Shown here one piece after another: positions 1 to 8,631 of a stretch of DNA of 64,000 bases (the first letter of the stretch is position 1; every line of letters begins with the position of its first letter). This stretch comes from an uncultured Methanoregula sp. GTDB taxonomy: Archaea > Halobacteriota > Methanomicrobia > Methanomicrobiales > Methanospirillaceae. The stretch covers positions 1,365,539-1,429,538 of the forward strand of contig NZ_OY763919.1 in NCBI RefSeq assembly GCF_963667735.1. Direction: 5' to 3'. The notes beneath the pieces were generated by a model. The model did no database searches and was not told the origin of the DNA. It saw nothing but the letters and a program-made list of their open reading frames with translations. A program made the position numbers and the translations under genes.

Positions 1-167
1 CCTATCATCTTGCAGAGCGCTTCCATGAAGCAGGGAGCATTCCCGCTCGCAAGCACGACCTCGACACCCTGGTCTGTGAGCGAGCGGATCAGCTCAACCG
101 CTTCGGTATCGATCCTGCGGGAACTGTTCGTGATCGTCCCGTCTATATCGGTCAGGAGCGCTTTCAA
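1..167 (-). CDS. phosphoglycolate phosphatase, HAD family (partial, N-terminal part only)
   Basis: Only the first 55 or so codons lie in the window; the gene runs off the left edge. Translation from the TTG at 165-167 gives a HAD N-terminus with motif I as [10 protein letters not shown] (two Asp, nucleophile and acid/base) followed by a helix and a VVLASGN segment, the usual motif II position. This matches archaeal phosphoglycolate phosphatase of the Cof/HAD-IIB type, which hydrolyses 2-phosphoglycolate. The start overlaps the radA stop by 4 bases (TTGA), so it is probably translated from the radA transcript. Sugar-phosphate phosphatases of the same subfamily look alike at this end, so the substrate is inferred. 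Confidence 0.75.
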   Translation of the reverse strand, partial: MKALLTDIDGTITNSSRRIDTEAVELIRSLTDQGVEVVLASGNAPCFMEALCKMI

Positions 168-1141
168 CAAGACTTGAGACCCGCCTCTTCTACCATGAAT
201 GGTGCTTCACCCTCGGGGAGGTTGGGGCTGTCCACGAGACGTGCAATGCGTTTTCCTCCTTTGCTTTTGCGGAGGTAGAGCCGGAACGTGGCGGTGTGGC
301 CAACGATATTTCCCCCGATGGGCTTTGTCGGATCCCCGAAGAAGACCGCCGGGTTGGACATGACCTGGTTGGTGACGAGTCCTACTGCATTGTGCTGGTC
401 AATGAGCTTGAAGAGCTCGTGCATATGCCGGTTCAGTTTCTGCTGCCGGGCGGCAAGCGTGCCCCTGCCGGCGTATTCGGCACGGAAGTGGGCGGTTAAG
501 GAGTCGATGATGAAGAGCTTGACCGGCTTGTCGCTGGTCTTGAGCTCGTCCGCCAGCTCGCGGGAATTGTCGATGAGGAGCATCTGGTGATCCGAGGTAT
601 GGGCCCGGGCGATATGGATGTTGTTCAGGAATTCCTGGGCATCCGGCATATCGTCGAGTCCGAGGCCGTTGACCATCTGCTCGATACGTTCGGGGCGGAA
701 TGTATTTTCGGTATCGATATAGATGGCACTGCCGCCAAGACCTCCAAGCTCAACCGGAAGCTGGACATTGACAGCCATCTGGTGGACGATCTGACTCTTA
801 CCGGAACCGAACTCACCATACATCTCGGTGATGGCCTGCGTTTCCATACCCCCTCCGAGAAGGGTGTCCAGTTCGGGGACACGGAACGAGAGCTTCCGGA
901 CATCCTTCCGGGCTTCAAAAATATCCTTACCGGTCTTGAATCCCCCGACATCCGCAATCTCGCGGGCAGCTTTTATGATCTTCTTTGCGGTTGATTCCGA
1001 TATCTCCGAGACTTCGGAGAGTTCCGCGGGGGATGCGGTCGCGATACTCTCAACGGAGAGGTACCCGGCTTCACGAAGCTTGTCTGCAGTGCTCGGGCCT
1101 ACGCCCGGTAAATCTTCAATTTCCAATGGTCCTTCAGCCAT
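164..1141 (-). CDS. radA: DNA repair and recombination protein RadA
   Basis: Archaeal recombinase of the RecA/Rad51 family, 325 residues, the normal RadA length; it forms filaments on single-stranded DNA and drives strand exchange. A helix-hairpin-helix N-domain ([12 protein letters not shown], residues 11-22) precedes the ATPase core. Walker A is GEFGSGKSQ at 109-117 and Walker B LFIIDS at 209-214; the loop 2 region [18 protein letters not shown] follows at 260-277. The intein insertions found in some archaeal radA genes are absent. A TATA-like element lies 43-50 bases upstream and an AGGAGTG ribosome site just before the ATG. The neighbouring RPA gene on the same strand makes a recombination/repair neighbourhood. 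Confidence 0.97.
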   Translation of the reverse strand: MAEGPLEIEDLPGVGPSTADKLREAGYLSVESIATASPAELSEVSEISESTAKKIIKAAREIADVGGFKTGKDIFEARKDVRKLSFRVPELDTLLGGGMETQAITEMYGEFGSGKSQIVHQMAVNVQLPVELGGLGGSAIYIDTENTFRPERIEQMVNGLGLDDMPDAQEFLNNIHIARAHTSDHQMLLIDNSRELADELKTSDKPVKLFIIDSLTAHFRAEYAGRGTLAARQQKLNRHMHELFKLIDQHNAVGLVTNQVMSNPAVFFGDPTKPIGGNIVGHTATFRLYLRKSKGGKRIARLVDSPNLPEGEAPFMVEEAGLKSC

Positions 1142-1183
1142 TTCTTACACACTCCTATGGCACAACAAGATGTTAAAGACTGG

Positions 1184-1191
1184 GATATAAA
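1184..1191 (-). promoter_or_regulatory. TATA box of radA
   Basis: Minus-strand TTATATCC lies about 45 bases before the radA ATG. A start site 25-27 bases downstream leaves a roughly 20-base leader that contains AGGAGTG. This gives radA its own promoter although RPA ends 80 bases upstream on the same strand. Confidence 0.5.
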
Positions 1192-1221
1192 CCCCCGGAC
1201 TGCGCAGGGTGAAAGTGGTAA

Positions 1222-2508
1222 TCAGAGCGTAAGCCCGCTGCGGAATTTCCGGATCTCTTCGAGCAGGGCTGCCGGTTCCAGCACCACCGGTTCTGTATGT
1301 TCCGGGAGGATCCTGCTGCCGGATCGTGTCCCGGTTATACAGACTTCGGCACCGTGGGCAAACGATCCCTCCACCAGGTAACGCTCAACCCCGTTATCGA
1401 TGAAAAAGCAGCCCGGTCCGGCAATGATCGTTCCGGAAAAAACAAGGGGAGCACATTCTTCGCAAGGAACCCGGAATGCACTTCCTTTTCCTACCCCCAG
1501 TTCAATCCCGCCGAACCTTCCCGGCTTTGCAGAGGCATGATAGATCTCAACCCGGTCACCCGTATGCACGGGAACGAGGGCATTCTCTCCCCAGAGCACG
1601 ATCTTCAGATCGTCCCTGCCATCGCTTATGATGATGTTGCGCACCCACGACGCCGAACCCGCTTTTGTGGTGAACGACCGGGGCTGCTGCAGCTGCTTGA
1701 CTTCGCCGGTCACGGAATAGATCCCCTGGTCGCCGACCGATGAAAGCGGGGCAAAGGCAACCTCAATGGAGCGTTCGGTAATGCTCACCGTACTCTTCTC
1801 GTCGAGGCTGTAATTGCGCCCCTCCGACCGGTTGTTGGGTTTTGCGTTCGTGATGTGGACGGTTGTGCCTGCGGGAATCTCCGCAAGCAGTTCCGGGACC
1901 CATGACACGATCCTGGCGGTTCCCGACGCATCCCCGAAAATAGCCTCCACCAGCTCCCCGGTGCTTCCGTCCCTTTTGGTGAAACTGCGGGGCGGTTCTT
2001 TTGAGACCAGGAGGAGATCCAGATCCACCGGGTCATCCGCAAGGCTTCCCTTCGCGGGTATTGCGCAGGATATCTCGCAGCTCGCTTTTCTCAATGCCAG
2101 GGCATAGATCTCTTTTGTGCTCTTTCCCGGGTGCCGGCCAATGACTTCGAGCACTTCCCCGATAGCAGTGTCCAGGACCGCTCCCGCTTTCTGATCCCAG
2201 AGTACAACCCGGGTAGTCCCGGTCTCATCCCCGAGAAGAAGCGTTGCAACCCAGCCCTTCTCACCGTCAGCCCGGTTGAATTCCTTGGGATCGGTCTTGT
2301 CAACCACTTTCCCGAAAAAAGAGAAAAGGCTGGATTTGGCCGAGAGCCCTTTTATCTTGACATGTTCCCGGCCCAGTTCCCCGACCACCATCATCGCGGC
2401 GGTCGGCTCGTCCACGAGATCTCCGCAATCGTCGATCTTCGCCTCTACGCGCCGTTCGAACTCCTCTTTTGAGATGAGGTCGTCAACGAGCGCGTAGTGG
2501 AAGAGCAT
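1222..2508 (-). CDS. replication protein A (single-stranded DNA-binding, multiple OB folds)
   Basis: 428-residue single-chain RPA-like protein. At least three OB folds can be traced by the repeated pattern of a strand, a GTTRVVLW / GTARIVSW / DDLKIVLW strand and a GD.. loop: about residues 58-130, 165-235 and 265-330. A short region with CEEC near residue 350 follows, which may be a remnant of the zinc ribbon some archaeal RPAs carry. It should coat single-stranded DNA in replication and recombination. It lies 12 bases after lysA, with GGAGTGATCG before its ATG, so it is likely on the dapL-lysA transcript as well as upstream of radA. Confidence 0.88.
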   Translation of the reverse strand: MLFHYALVDDLISKEEFERRVEAKIDDCGDLVDEPTAAMMVVGELGREHVKIKGLSAKSSLFSFFGKVVDKTDPKEFNRADGEKGWVATLLLGDETGTTRVVLWDQKAGAVLDTAIGEVLEVIGRHPGKSTKEIYALALRKASCEISCAIPAKGSLADDPVDLDLLLVSKEPPRSFTKRDGSTGELVEAIFGDASGTARIVSWVPELLAEIPAGTTVHITNAKPNNRSEGRNYSLDEKSTVSITERSIEVAFAPLSSVGDQGIYSVTGEVKQLQQPRSFTTKAGSASWVRNIIISDGRDDLKIVLWGENALVPVHTGDRVEIYHASAKPGRFGGIELGVGKGSAFRVPCEECAPLVFSGTIIAGPGCFFIDNGVERYLVEGSFAHGAEVCITGTRSGSRILPEHTEPVVLEPAALLEEIRKFRSGLTL

Positions 2509-2520
2509 CGATCACTCCGC

Positions 2521-3813
2521 CTACTGCTGCCAGGCAGGGCGTTCCATTGCGCTCTTGATGTCGTCCAGCGTCTCGCCCCGGCGCATCAGCCCGGCCTTTG
2601 ATCCCTTGAGGAGCACTTCAGGACATCTCGGGCGGCTGTTGTACTGCGAGGCCATGGCATAGCCATAGGCCCCGGCATCGAGTACTGCGATGATGTCCCC
2701 GGCAGCAAGCGCCGGGAGTTTCCGGTCCGGTGCAAGGATATCGCCGGTCTCGCAGATCGGGCCGGTCACGGTGTACTCGGAGTCCAGCGGCGCATCCGCC
2801 TTGTTCGCCACGATGACCTCGTGGTACGAGTCGTACATCGCGGGCCGGATGAGGAGGTTGAAGCCCGCATCAACATTGGCAAACCTCTTGTGGGCCTTCT
2901 TGGTGGAGTTGACTCTTGTGAGAAGCACGGTCGAGTCGGCGACAAGCGAGCGGCCGGGCTCCACCCAGAGTTCGGGGGTGATCCCGCAGGCATCCATACC
3001 GGCTTTGAAGACCGGGACTACCTTTGCCGCATAGTCCTCGGGAGTCGGCGCCGGGTCGGTGTCGTGGTGGTACGGGATGCCAAGGCCGCCGCCGAGATCG
3101 ACAAACTCAAGTTTCACGCCGATCTCGGTGAGTTCCTTTGCGATCCTGACCATCACTTCCGCTGCCCTGACGAATGGTTCGACTTCGAGGATCTGGGAGC
3201 CGATGTGGCAGTGGATCCCGACCGGCCTGATGTGGCTGCAGGCAAGGGCCTCCCGGTATGCGGCGGGGATCTCCTTGTGCGGGATCCCGAACTTGCTTGT
3301 TGCAAGTCCGGTTGCAATCTTGGGATGGGTCGGCACTTCGAGCGCCGGGTTGACGCGGAACGAGACCTTCACGGTCTTTTTCGCTGCTGCTGCAACCGCC
3401 TCGAGCTGGTGGAGTTCATCGAGGGAGTCGAGGGAGACCTTGACCCCCTTCTCCACTGCCAGTTTCAGATCGGCCGGTGTCTTGGAACTCCCGTTGAAGA
3501 GGAGTCTCTCCGGAGCCATGCCGGCTTCGAGGGCCAGGTGAAGTTCCCCGGAGGAGAAGACATCCGCCCCGGCGCCCTTTGCCGCAAGTGCCCGCATCAG
3601 GGCGAGGTTGCCGTTTGCCTTTGCCGCAAAGAGGACCTGCACCTTCGGGTACCGTGCCCCGAGGGCTTTTTTGTAGCTCTCGAACTGCTCTACTACGCGG
3701 TCCTCGCTCGTGACATAGAGTGGCGTCCCGTACTTCTCTGCAAGAGCTGTGCAGTCCTGCCCGTTGATCTGGAGGTGGCCGTTCTTTATCGACAGGTGGT
3801 GAGGGAGTTTCAT
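2521..3813 (-). CDS. lysA: diaminopimelate decarboxylase
   Basis: 430-residue PLP enzyme of alanine-racemase fold III that decarboxylates meso-diaminopimelate to lysine, the last step of lysine synthesis. The PLP lysine is K65 in LFAAKANGN. Other family marks are HCHIGSQI, the glycine-rich LGGGLGIPY, EPGRSLVADS and the active-site PICETGDIL. It overlaps dapL by 4 bases (ATGA), so the two form a lysine operon using the DAP-aminotransferase route. Confidence 0.96.
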   Translation of the reverse strand: MKLPHHLSIKNGHLQINGQDCTALAEKYGTPLYVTSEDRVVEQFESYKKALGARYPKVQVLFAAKANGNLALMRALAAKGAGADVFSSGELHLALEAGMAPERLLFNGSSKTPADLKLAVEKGVKVSLDSLDELHQLEAVAAAAKKTVKVSFRVNPALEVPTHPKIATGLATSKFGIPHKEIPAAYREALACSHIRPVGIHCHIGSQILEVEPFVRAAEVMVRIAKELTEIGVKLEFVDLGGGLGIPYHHDTDPAPTPEDYAAKVVPVFKAGMDACGITPELWVEPGRSLVADSTVLLTRVNSTKKAHKRFANVDAGFNLLIRPAMYDSYHEVIVANKADAPLDSEYTVTGPICETGDILAPDRKLPALAAGDIIAVLDAGAYGYAMASQYNSRPRCPEVLLKGSKAGLMRRGETLDDIKSAMERPAWQQ

Positions 3814-4958
3814 AGGTTCATGCTCCTCATCCGTTCGATCGCCTCGTTGATCCGGGCAACCGGGCGGGTGATCGCAAAACGCACGTACCCTTCCCCGCTT
3901 GCACCGAAGCCGACACCCGGGGTGGCGACGATGCCCGCCTCGGTCAGGAGCCGGCTGGCAAAAGCCATGCAGTCCTGGACCGGGACCCAGACATAGAAGG
4001 TTGCCTTCGGGAGCGGGACATCGAACCCGAGGCTGTGGAGCCCCTTGACGAGAACGTCGCGGCGCTCCTGGTAGATCTTGCAGGCTTCCTTCACGCAGTC
4101 CTGCGGGCCGGAGAGTGCCGTGATGGCTGCGTGCTGGACCGCATCGAAGACCCCCGAGTCCACGTTGGTCTTGACCCGTCCGAGGCCGGCGATGATTTCC
4201 GCGTTCCCGACCGCCATCCCGATCCTCCAGCCGGTCATGTTGTAGGTCTTGGAGAGGGAGTGCATCTCGATACCCACTTCTATCGCGCCTTTTGTCTGGA
4301 GGAACGAGGGAGCATGGTAGCCGTCAAAAGCAATCTCGGAGTACGCATTATCCGAGACGACGATGATATCGTTGTCGCGTGCAAAGTCGACAACTTCCCT
4401 GTAGAACCCATCCGGTGCCACGGCCCCGGTCGGGTTGTTCGGGTAGTTGATGTAGAGGATCTTGGCCGCTTTTGCAACCGGCTTCGGGATGTCCGCAAGC
4501 ACAGGAATAAAATTATTCTCTCTGAGAAGCGGCATGTCGTGGACTTTTCCTTCGGCAAAGAGGGTACCCGTGCGGTACACGGGATAACCGGGGCTCGGGG
4601 AGAGGACATAGTCGCCGGGGTTAACGAACGCCTCGCCAATGTGGGCTATGCCGTCCTTGGAGCCCATGAGGGCAACGACTTCCTTGTTTGCATCAAGTGA
4701 GACTCCGAACCGCTTCTTGTACCAGCCGGCAACTGCGCTCCGGTAGGCCGGCAGCCCGGCATAATCGGGGTAGTGATGATTTTTTGGATCCTTTGCAGCC
4801 GCGATGAGGGCTTCAACTATGTGCGGGGGGGTTGCAAGGTCCGGGTCCCCGACACCAAGGTCGATGAGGTCTACGCCTTTTTTCCGTTGTTCGGCTTTCA
4901 TCTCGTCGATCCGTGCAAAAAGATACGGCGGGAGATTGCTCATGCGTGATGCGTACAT
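3810..4958 (-). CDS. dapL: LL-diaminopimelate aminotransferase
   Basis: 382-residue class I/II aminotransferase that converts tetrahydrodipicolinate and glutamate directly to LL-diaminopimelate. The PLP lysine is K237 in SLSKTYNMTGWRIG; NYPNNPTGAV (171-180) and SDNAYSEIAFDGY (202-214) bind cofactor and substrate. Placement directly before lysA with a 4-base overlap supports the DapL assignment over a generic aspartate aminotransferase. An internal ATG at residue 6 (MSNLPPYLF) is an alternative start; a possible TATA element about 25 bases before the first ATG would make the transcript almost leaderless. Confidence 0.92.
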   Translation of the reverse strand: MYASRMSNLPPYLFARIDEMKAEQRKKGVDLIDLGVGDPDLATPPHIVEALIAAAKDPKNHHYPDYAGLPAYRSAVAGWYKKRFGVSLDANKEVVALMGSKDGIAHIGEAFVNPGDYVLSPSPGYPVYRTGTLFAEGKVHDMPLLRENNFIPVLADIPKPVAKAAKILYINYPNNPTGAVAPDGFYREVVDFARDNDIIVVSDNAYSEIAFDGYHAPSFLQTKGAIEVGIEMHSLSKTYNMTGWRIGMAVGNAEIIAGLGRVKTNVDSGVFDAVQHAAITALSGPQDCVKEACKIYQERRDVLVKGLHSLGFDVPLPKATFYVWVPVQDCMAFASRLLTEAGIVATPGVGFGASGEGYVRFAITRPVARINEAIERMRSMNL

Positions 4959-5076
4959 AAGTACTCACTATTGGCGCTGGACGCTATAGAATCTAACCGT
5001 CCTCATGGAACGGGTTTTCTTCAAGCAGCCGTGCGAAAAACTATGCTTATGTGCCGGCAGTGATAAGATCAGCGGT

Positions 5077-5418
5077 ATGGAGACGAATAACGCGGAAGCT
5101 GCTCAGGAGATCTGTGTAATTTATTCCACCGTGCCTCCTTCCCAATCAACGGATCTGGCAAAACGCCTTCTTGAGAAAGAACTCGTTGCCTGTGTCAATA
5201 TTCTGCCGGTCCGGTCACTCTACCGCTGGAAGGGAGAGTCCTGCGATGAGGAAGAGCACCTGCTCATCATCAAGACCCGGCGGGATCTTGCGGAGCAGGT
5301 GATCAGGGCCCTCAAAGCCATGCATCCCTATGAAGTACCTGAGATCATTGTGCTGCCGGTGACGAACGGGCATCTGCCGTATCTTGCATGGGTGCACGGG
5401 GAGACAAAAAAACCATGA
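5077..5418 (+). CDS. cutA: CutA family divalent-cation tolerance protein
   Basis: About 113 residues, the normal CutA length, with family marks VIYSTVPP, LLEKELVACVNILP, YRWKG, HLLIIKTR and the C-terminal HPYEVPEIIVLPV...YLAWV. CutA forms very stable trimers; the link to copper tolerance comes from E. coli and the archaeal role is not settled. An ATG further upstream (5005) would add 24 residues rich in Cys and Lys that match nothing in the family, so the ATG at 5077 was chosen. It is followed by fdhD with a 4-base overlap. Confidence 0.92.
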   Translation: METNNAEAAQEICVIYSTVPPSQSTDLAKRLLEKELVACVNILPVRSLYRWKGESCDEEEHLLIIKTRRDLAEQVIRALKAMHPYEVPEIIVLPVTNGHLPYLAWVHGETKKP

Positions 5419-6152
5419 TCCATATCCACCGCGGTATCCAGGTGATCGCAGGAGTAGCAAAAGAGACCGAGGATGCAATTGTCATCGAGGACCGCTTCGA
5501 TCTCCTGCTCAATGACCGGCCGGTGGCAACGATGGTTGCGAGCAACGACCAGTTGCGGGAGCTGGGCGCGGGTTACGTGATCAGCGAAGGCCTGGTCCGC
5601 TGCGTGGACAAGGTGAACCTTGACGGGGACCGCATCCTGGTATATTCCGATACCGGCTGCGACCTGAAATGGGCAAAGAAGGAGACCGGGTCCTCGGGGG
5701 GGCAGAGTTTTCTCTCTCCCGCCCGGAACGTTGCCTCGGATGTCCGGGTCTCGCCGGATCAGGTGATCGCGATCACCCGGGAGATCGAGACCGAACTCTG
5801 GAGAAAGACCGGGGGTGTCCACTGCTCAGTCCTCTATCAGGACGGAAGGCTCCTGGCCAAGAGCAGCGATGTCGGCAGGCATAACACGGTCGACAAGCTC
5901 GTTGGTTATGCGGCTTTGAACGGCATCGATCTCTCCCGCTGCGTGATAGGCTGTACCGGCCGGCAGCCGGAGGGCATGGTCCGGAAGAGTGCCAATGCTG
6001 GTATTCCCGTGATCATCTCCCGGGCAGCCTCGACCGACAAGGGGATAGCAGCAGCAGAAGCAGCAGGCATCACCCTCATCGGATTCTCCCGGGGGGATCG
6101 GTTCACCATCTACACGCACCCCCGGCGCGTTATGCTTGACGGAAAACCGTAA
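5415..6152 (+). CDS. fdhD: FdhD-like formate dehydrogenase accessory sulfurtransferase (divergent)
   Basis: 245 residues. FdhD passes sulfur from a cysteine desulfurase to the molybdenum/tungsten bis-MGD cofactor of formate dehydrogenase. The core is clear: GAGYVISEGL, TGGVHCSVLY, the signature KSSDVGRHNTVDKLVGYA, and a C-terminal half ending GITLIGFSRGDRFTIYT. The usual CGxCG sulfur-carrying loop, expected after the first third, reads DTGCDLKWAKKETGSSGG with a single Cys, so the sulfur chemistry may differ. The start is the ATG overlapping the cutA stop (ATGA). No formate dehydrogenase genes are in the window. Confidence 0.87.
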   Translation: MIHIHRGIQVIAGVAKETEDAIVIEDRFDLLLNDRPVATMVASNDQLRELGAGYVISEGLVRCVDKVNLDGDRILVYSDTGCDLKWAKKETGSSGGQSFLSPARNVASDVRVSPDQVIAITREIETELWRKTGGVHCSVLYQDGRLLAKSSDVGRHNTVDKLVGYAALNGIDLSRCVIGCTGRQPEGMVRKSANAGIPVIISRAASTDKGIAAAEAAGITLIGFSRGDRFTIYTHPRRVMLDGKP

Positions 6153-6221
6153 CGTGTCTGGCCGTGATGCGTAAGGTTATTTCCTGTGGCCGAGTATACA
6201 AATTACCATGCGGCGGGATGG

Positions 6222-6701
6222 ATGATTGTGGCAGACGAACCGACAGCAGAAACCAGAACTGCACTCCTTGTACTCGGGTGCCCGCAGGTGCCGGTGCAGA
6301 CGAGCATTGCGATTTACCTCATCAACCGGCTGAAGAAGGCCGGGATAACCCCGGTCGTTGCCGGCAACAAGGCGGCAAACACCCTGCTCGTGGTCTCGGA
6401 TCCTGATCGCCACTACCTTGGCGAAGTGATGGACCTTGACCGGGCGGTTGCCCTGATCTCCGACAAGAAGCGGGACTTCGATCTCTGCTTTGTCTTCATT
6501 CACAACGATGCCGGGGTCACGTATGCTGCGACCATGGGTGCGATCTCGAAGGCAAGGCTGTACGGGCTTGTTTACGGGGAACACTACGATGAGCAGGCAA
6601 AGAAGATCGATTTTCCCTGCACGGTCATTGCGGCAAAAGCCGTCCACAATCCCCTTCCCCTGAAAAAAGCAATTGACGAGGTGGCACCATGGGCTGCGTA
6701 G
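6222..6701 (+). CDS. DUF1890 family protein (methanogen-specific)
   Basis: About 159 residues. The opening TALLVLGCPQVPVQTSIAIYL, then a small Rossmann-like alpha/beta domain (ITPVVAGNKAANTLLVVSDP), matches the DUF1890 family, which is essentially limited to methanogens and usually sits beside DUF1894, as here. The function is unknown; the fold suggests nucleotide or cofactor binding. The ATG at 6222 was chosen because the GTG at 6186 adds residues outside the family. The downstream gene starts inside its last 13 bases, so the two are translationally coupled. Confidence 0.85.
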   Translation: MIVADEPTAETRTALLVLGCPQVPVQTSIAIYLINRLKKAGITPVVAGNKAANTLLVVSDPDRHYLGEVMDLDRAVALISDKKRDFDLCFVFIHNDAGVTYAATMGAISKARLYGLVYGEHYDEQAKKIDFPCTVIAAKAVHNPLPLKKAIDEVAPWAA

Positions 6702-6964
6702 AATCGATGAATTACGAGATTGTCCTGCGGGATGCGACGTTCAAGGAGTCCCGCGATTATATCAAGTCGAATTTCAAGGAGAGCATCGATGTCCAGCCCG
6801 GCTTCAAGGTCTTCGATGTCCACGTGATCGGCCTCCCTCCCATAGCCATAGGCCTTGACGGGGATTTTGTCATCTTCCCGTATACCAAGCCCTGTCATGG
6901 CACGTTCCTTCTTCGCGTGGAAGACACGGAAGAAGCAGCCCGGCTCCGGAAGCAGAAGAAGTGA
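6689..6964 (+). CDS. DUF1894 family protein (methanogen-specific)
   Basis: 91 residues. MNYEIVLRDATFKE, the central IGLPPIAIGLDGDFVIFPYTKPCHGTFLL and a charged C-terminus match DUF1894, a small family restricted to methanogens and found next to DUF1890. The single Cys lies in a conserved-looking PYTKPCHGT loop and could bind metal or be catalytic; this is inference. GAGGTGG sits just before the first ATG and supports the start at 6689; a second ATG at 6707 would also give a full domain. Confidence 0.85.
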   Translation: MGCVESMNYEIVLRDATFKESRDYIKSNFKESIDVQPGFKVFDVHVIGLPPIAIGLDGDFVIFPYTKPCHGTFLLRVEDTEEAARLRKQKK

Positions 6965-7057
6965 GCATGGTATACCAGGAATTGTATGCCGGCATACCTG
7001 CCCGGTTTTAAATCACCGTGCAGTATATCAGGCATGAAATAGAAAATACCCGGCAGG

Positions 7058-7456
7058 GTGTGTATTACGGGCAAAGGAAAGATTCTCCTCATGGATGATG
7101 AGCAGATAATCCTTGATGTCACACATGAGGTGCTCAAGTTCCTGGGGTACGACGTGATGTTTGCGCAGGACGGGGACAAGGCCTATGACCTGTATGTCCG
7201 GGAAAAGAATGCCGGCTCCCCTTTCGATATCGTCATTCTCGATCTCTCGGTACCTGAGGGAATTGGCGGAAAAGAGGCGATTGCGAAACTCCAGAAATTT
7301 GATCCCTCAATAAAAGCCATAGTCTCTAGCGGCTATTCAAACGATCCCGTTGTGCAGGATTTTACCAAGTACGGGTTTTCAGGAAAGCTGTCAAAACCCT
7401 ATAAGATCAATGATATGAAAGTCATTCTCGAGCAGATGATGACCCGGCAGACCTGA
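7058..7456 (+). CDS. stand-alone response regulator receiver protein
   Basis: 132 residues, a single CheY-like receiver domain with no output domain. The acidic pocket is D13/D14, the phospho-acceptor D62 in IVILDLSVPEG, the switch Ser in IVSSGYS and the lysine in KLSKPYK. The start is a GTG; the next ATG lies inside the acidic pocket. No histidine kinase is adjacent, so its partner is elsewhere. The CheY-like SSGYSNDP loop is common in methanogen receivers that work with PAS-type kinases. Confidence 0.92.
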   Translation: MCITGKGKILLMDDEQIILDVTHEVLKFLGYDVMFAQDGDKAYDLYVREKNAGSPFDIVILDLSVPEGIGGKEAIAKLQKFDPSIKAIVSSGYSNDPVVQDFTKYGFSGKLSKPYKINDMKVILEQMMTRQT

Positions 7457-7461
7457 TCCGA

Positions 7462-8376
7462 TCAGGCTTGTCCTTCAGACGTCATACCCGCTTTTTTATA
7501 GATCTTCGCGATCGCCTCAACAGCCGCCCTGCGGACATACTCGTCCTTGTCCCCTTTCAGTTCCTTTAAGGATTCAAATGCCCGCATGTCGCCGATGTTC
7601 CCGAGTGCGTCGGCAGCTCCCCACCGCACGTACCAGTCGGAGCTTTTCAGGGACTGGATGAGGATCTCGACCGGGGCGCTGCTGCCGAGTTTGCCCAGCG
7701 CCCAGGTTGCCGGAACCTGCACAAATGAATCGGGCTCTTTTAAGGCTTTTCCAAGACAGGTTACTGCCCGCTGGTCCCCGATCTTGCCAAGGGCGTCAGC
7801 AGCACTCCAGCGGACGTACCAGTCCATGTCGTTGACGGACTGGATGAGCGGTTCCACGGCTCTTTTGTCCCCGATCTCCCCAAGGGCCCATGCAGCCCTG
7901 ACCCGCACCCACCAGGATTTATCTTTCAGGATGAGGATCAGCGGCTCCACGGCAGGCTTCCCGATGAGGGAGAGGGCAAAAGCGCTCCTCCACTGGACGT
8001 CGCTGTCCTGGTCATGGAGCGAGGCGATCAGGGACTGGATTGCAGGCTCCCCGATCCCGGCCAATACGCGGGTTGCATGCCAGCGGATGTCGTGATCCTT
8101 GTCGGAGAGTGCCAGGATAAGGTGGGGAATTGCAGCATCCCCGATCCTCCCAAGGGCAAGACCGGCAAGCCACCGGATATCATGGTCGTTCTCACTGAGC
8201 GCACGGATCAGGGGTTTTACTGCCGGCTCGCCGATGTCCCCGAGAGCAAGGGCAGCTCTCCAGCGGATCCCGAGATTCTTGTGCCGGATCGCCCTGATGA
8301 GGCCGTCGATATCCGTACCGCTTTCAGTATGGATATAATACGCTTTACTATCAGGTATCAGACCATTCGTGTCCAC
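7462..8376 (-). CDS. HEAT-repeat protein (PBS lyase-like repeats)
   Basis: 304 residues built almost entirely of about nine HEAT repeats of ~31 residues, each with a motif like VRWSAADALGKIGDQRAV or IRWRAALALGDIGEPAV. These form a right-handed solenoid that binds other proteins; no catalytic domain is seen. The repeats are closely alike (W at the same position in most), pointing to recent internal duplication. The start is GTG with GGATGTGA upstream. It converges with the receiver gene, the two stops being only a few bases apart. The partner is unknown. Confidence 0.9.
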   Translation of the reverse strand: MDTNGLIPDSKAYYIHTESGTDIDGLIRAIRHKNLGIRWRAALALGDIGEPAVKPLIRALSENDHDIRWLAGLALGRIGDAAIPHLILALSDKDHDIRWHATRVLAGIGEPAIQSLIASLHDQDSDVQWRSAFALSLIGKPAVEPLILILKDKSWWVRVRAAWALGEIGDKRAVEPLIQSVNDMDWYVRWSAADALGKIGDQRAVTCLGKALKEPDSFVQVPATWALGKLGSSAPVEILIQSLKSSDWYVRWGAADALGNIGDMRAFESLKELKGDKDEYVRRAAVEAIAKIYKKAGMTSEGQA

Positions 8377-8592
8377 AGGGTCACATCCTTTTCTTTCCTG
8401 TCTTGCACGGGTGATGGTTCAGCCAATACGCCGGCGCTGCAACCGGTATCGTGTCCGTTGACGGGCACTTCTGCCCTCTTTAATCATGATGATTGATTTT
8501 AGCCTATTTGAATATACCTGTCGGGCTGTCACGTCGCAAAACCTCAATTCTGTCCTGGATGTTCCGCCCCAGGAGCAGTCCCGGACACCAAT

Positions 8593-8600
8593 CTATATAC
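8593..8600 (+). promoter_or_regulatory. TATA box of the 2-oxoacid oxidoreductase operon
   Basis: CTATATAC lies about 35 bases before the ATG at 8632, in the 255-base gap between divergent genes. The expected start site falls near 8622, so the leader would be about 10 bases; GGTGAGGT sits directly against the ATG, probably too close to act as a normal ribosome site. Confidence 0.5.
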
Positions 8601-8631
8601 ACCTCCCTGCAACATCAGAACATGGTGAGGT

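Noticed and set aside
2821..3996. 391-codon plus-strand open frame over lysA and dapL
   Set aside because: Antisense shadow of two clear enzymes; codon use is that of a complementary strand in a GC-rich genome and the product matches nothing.
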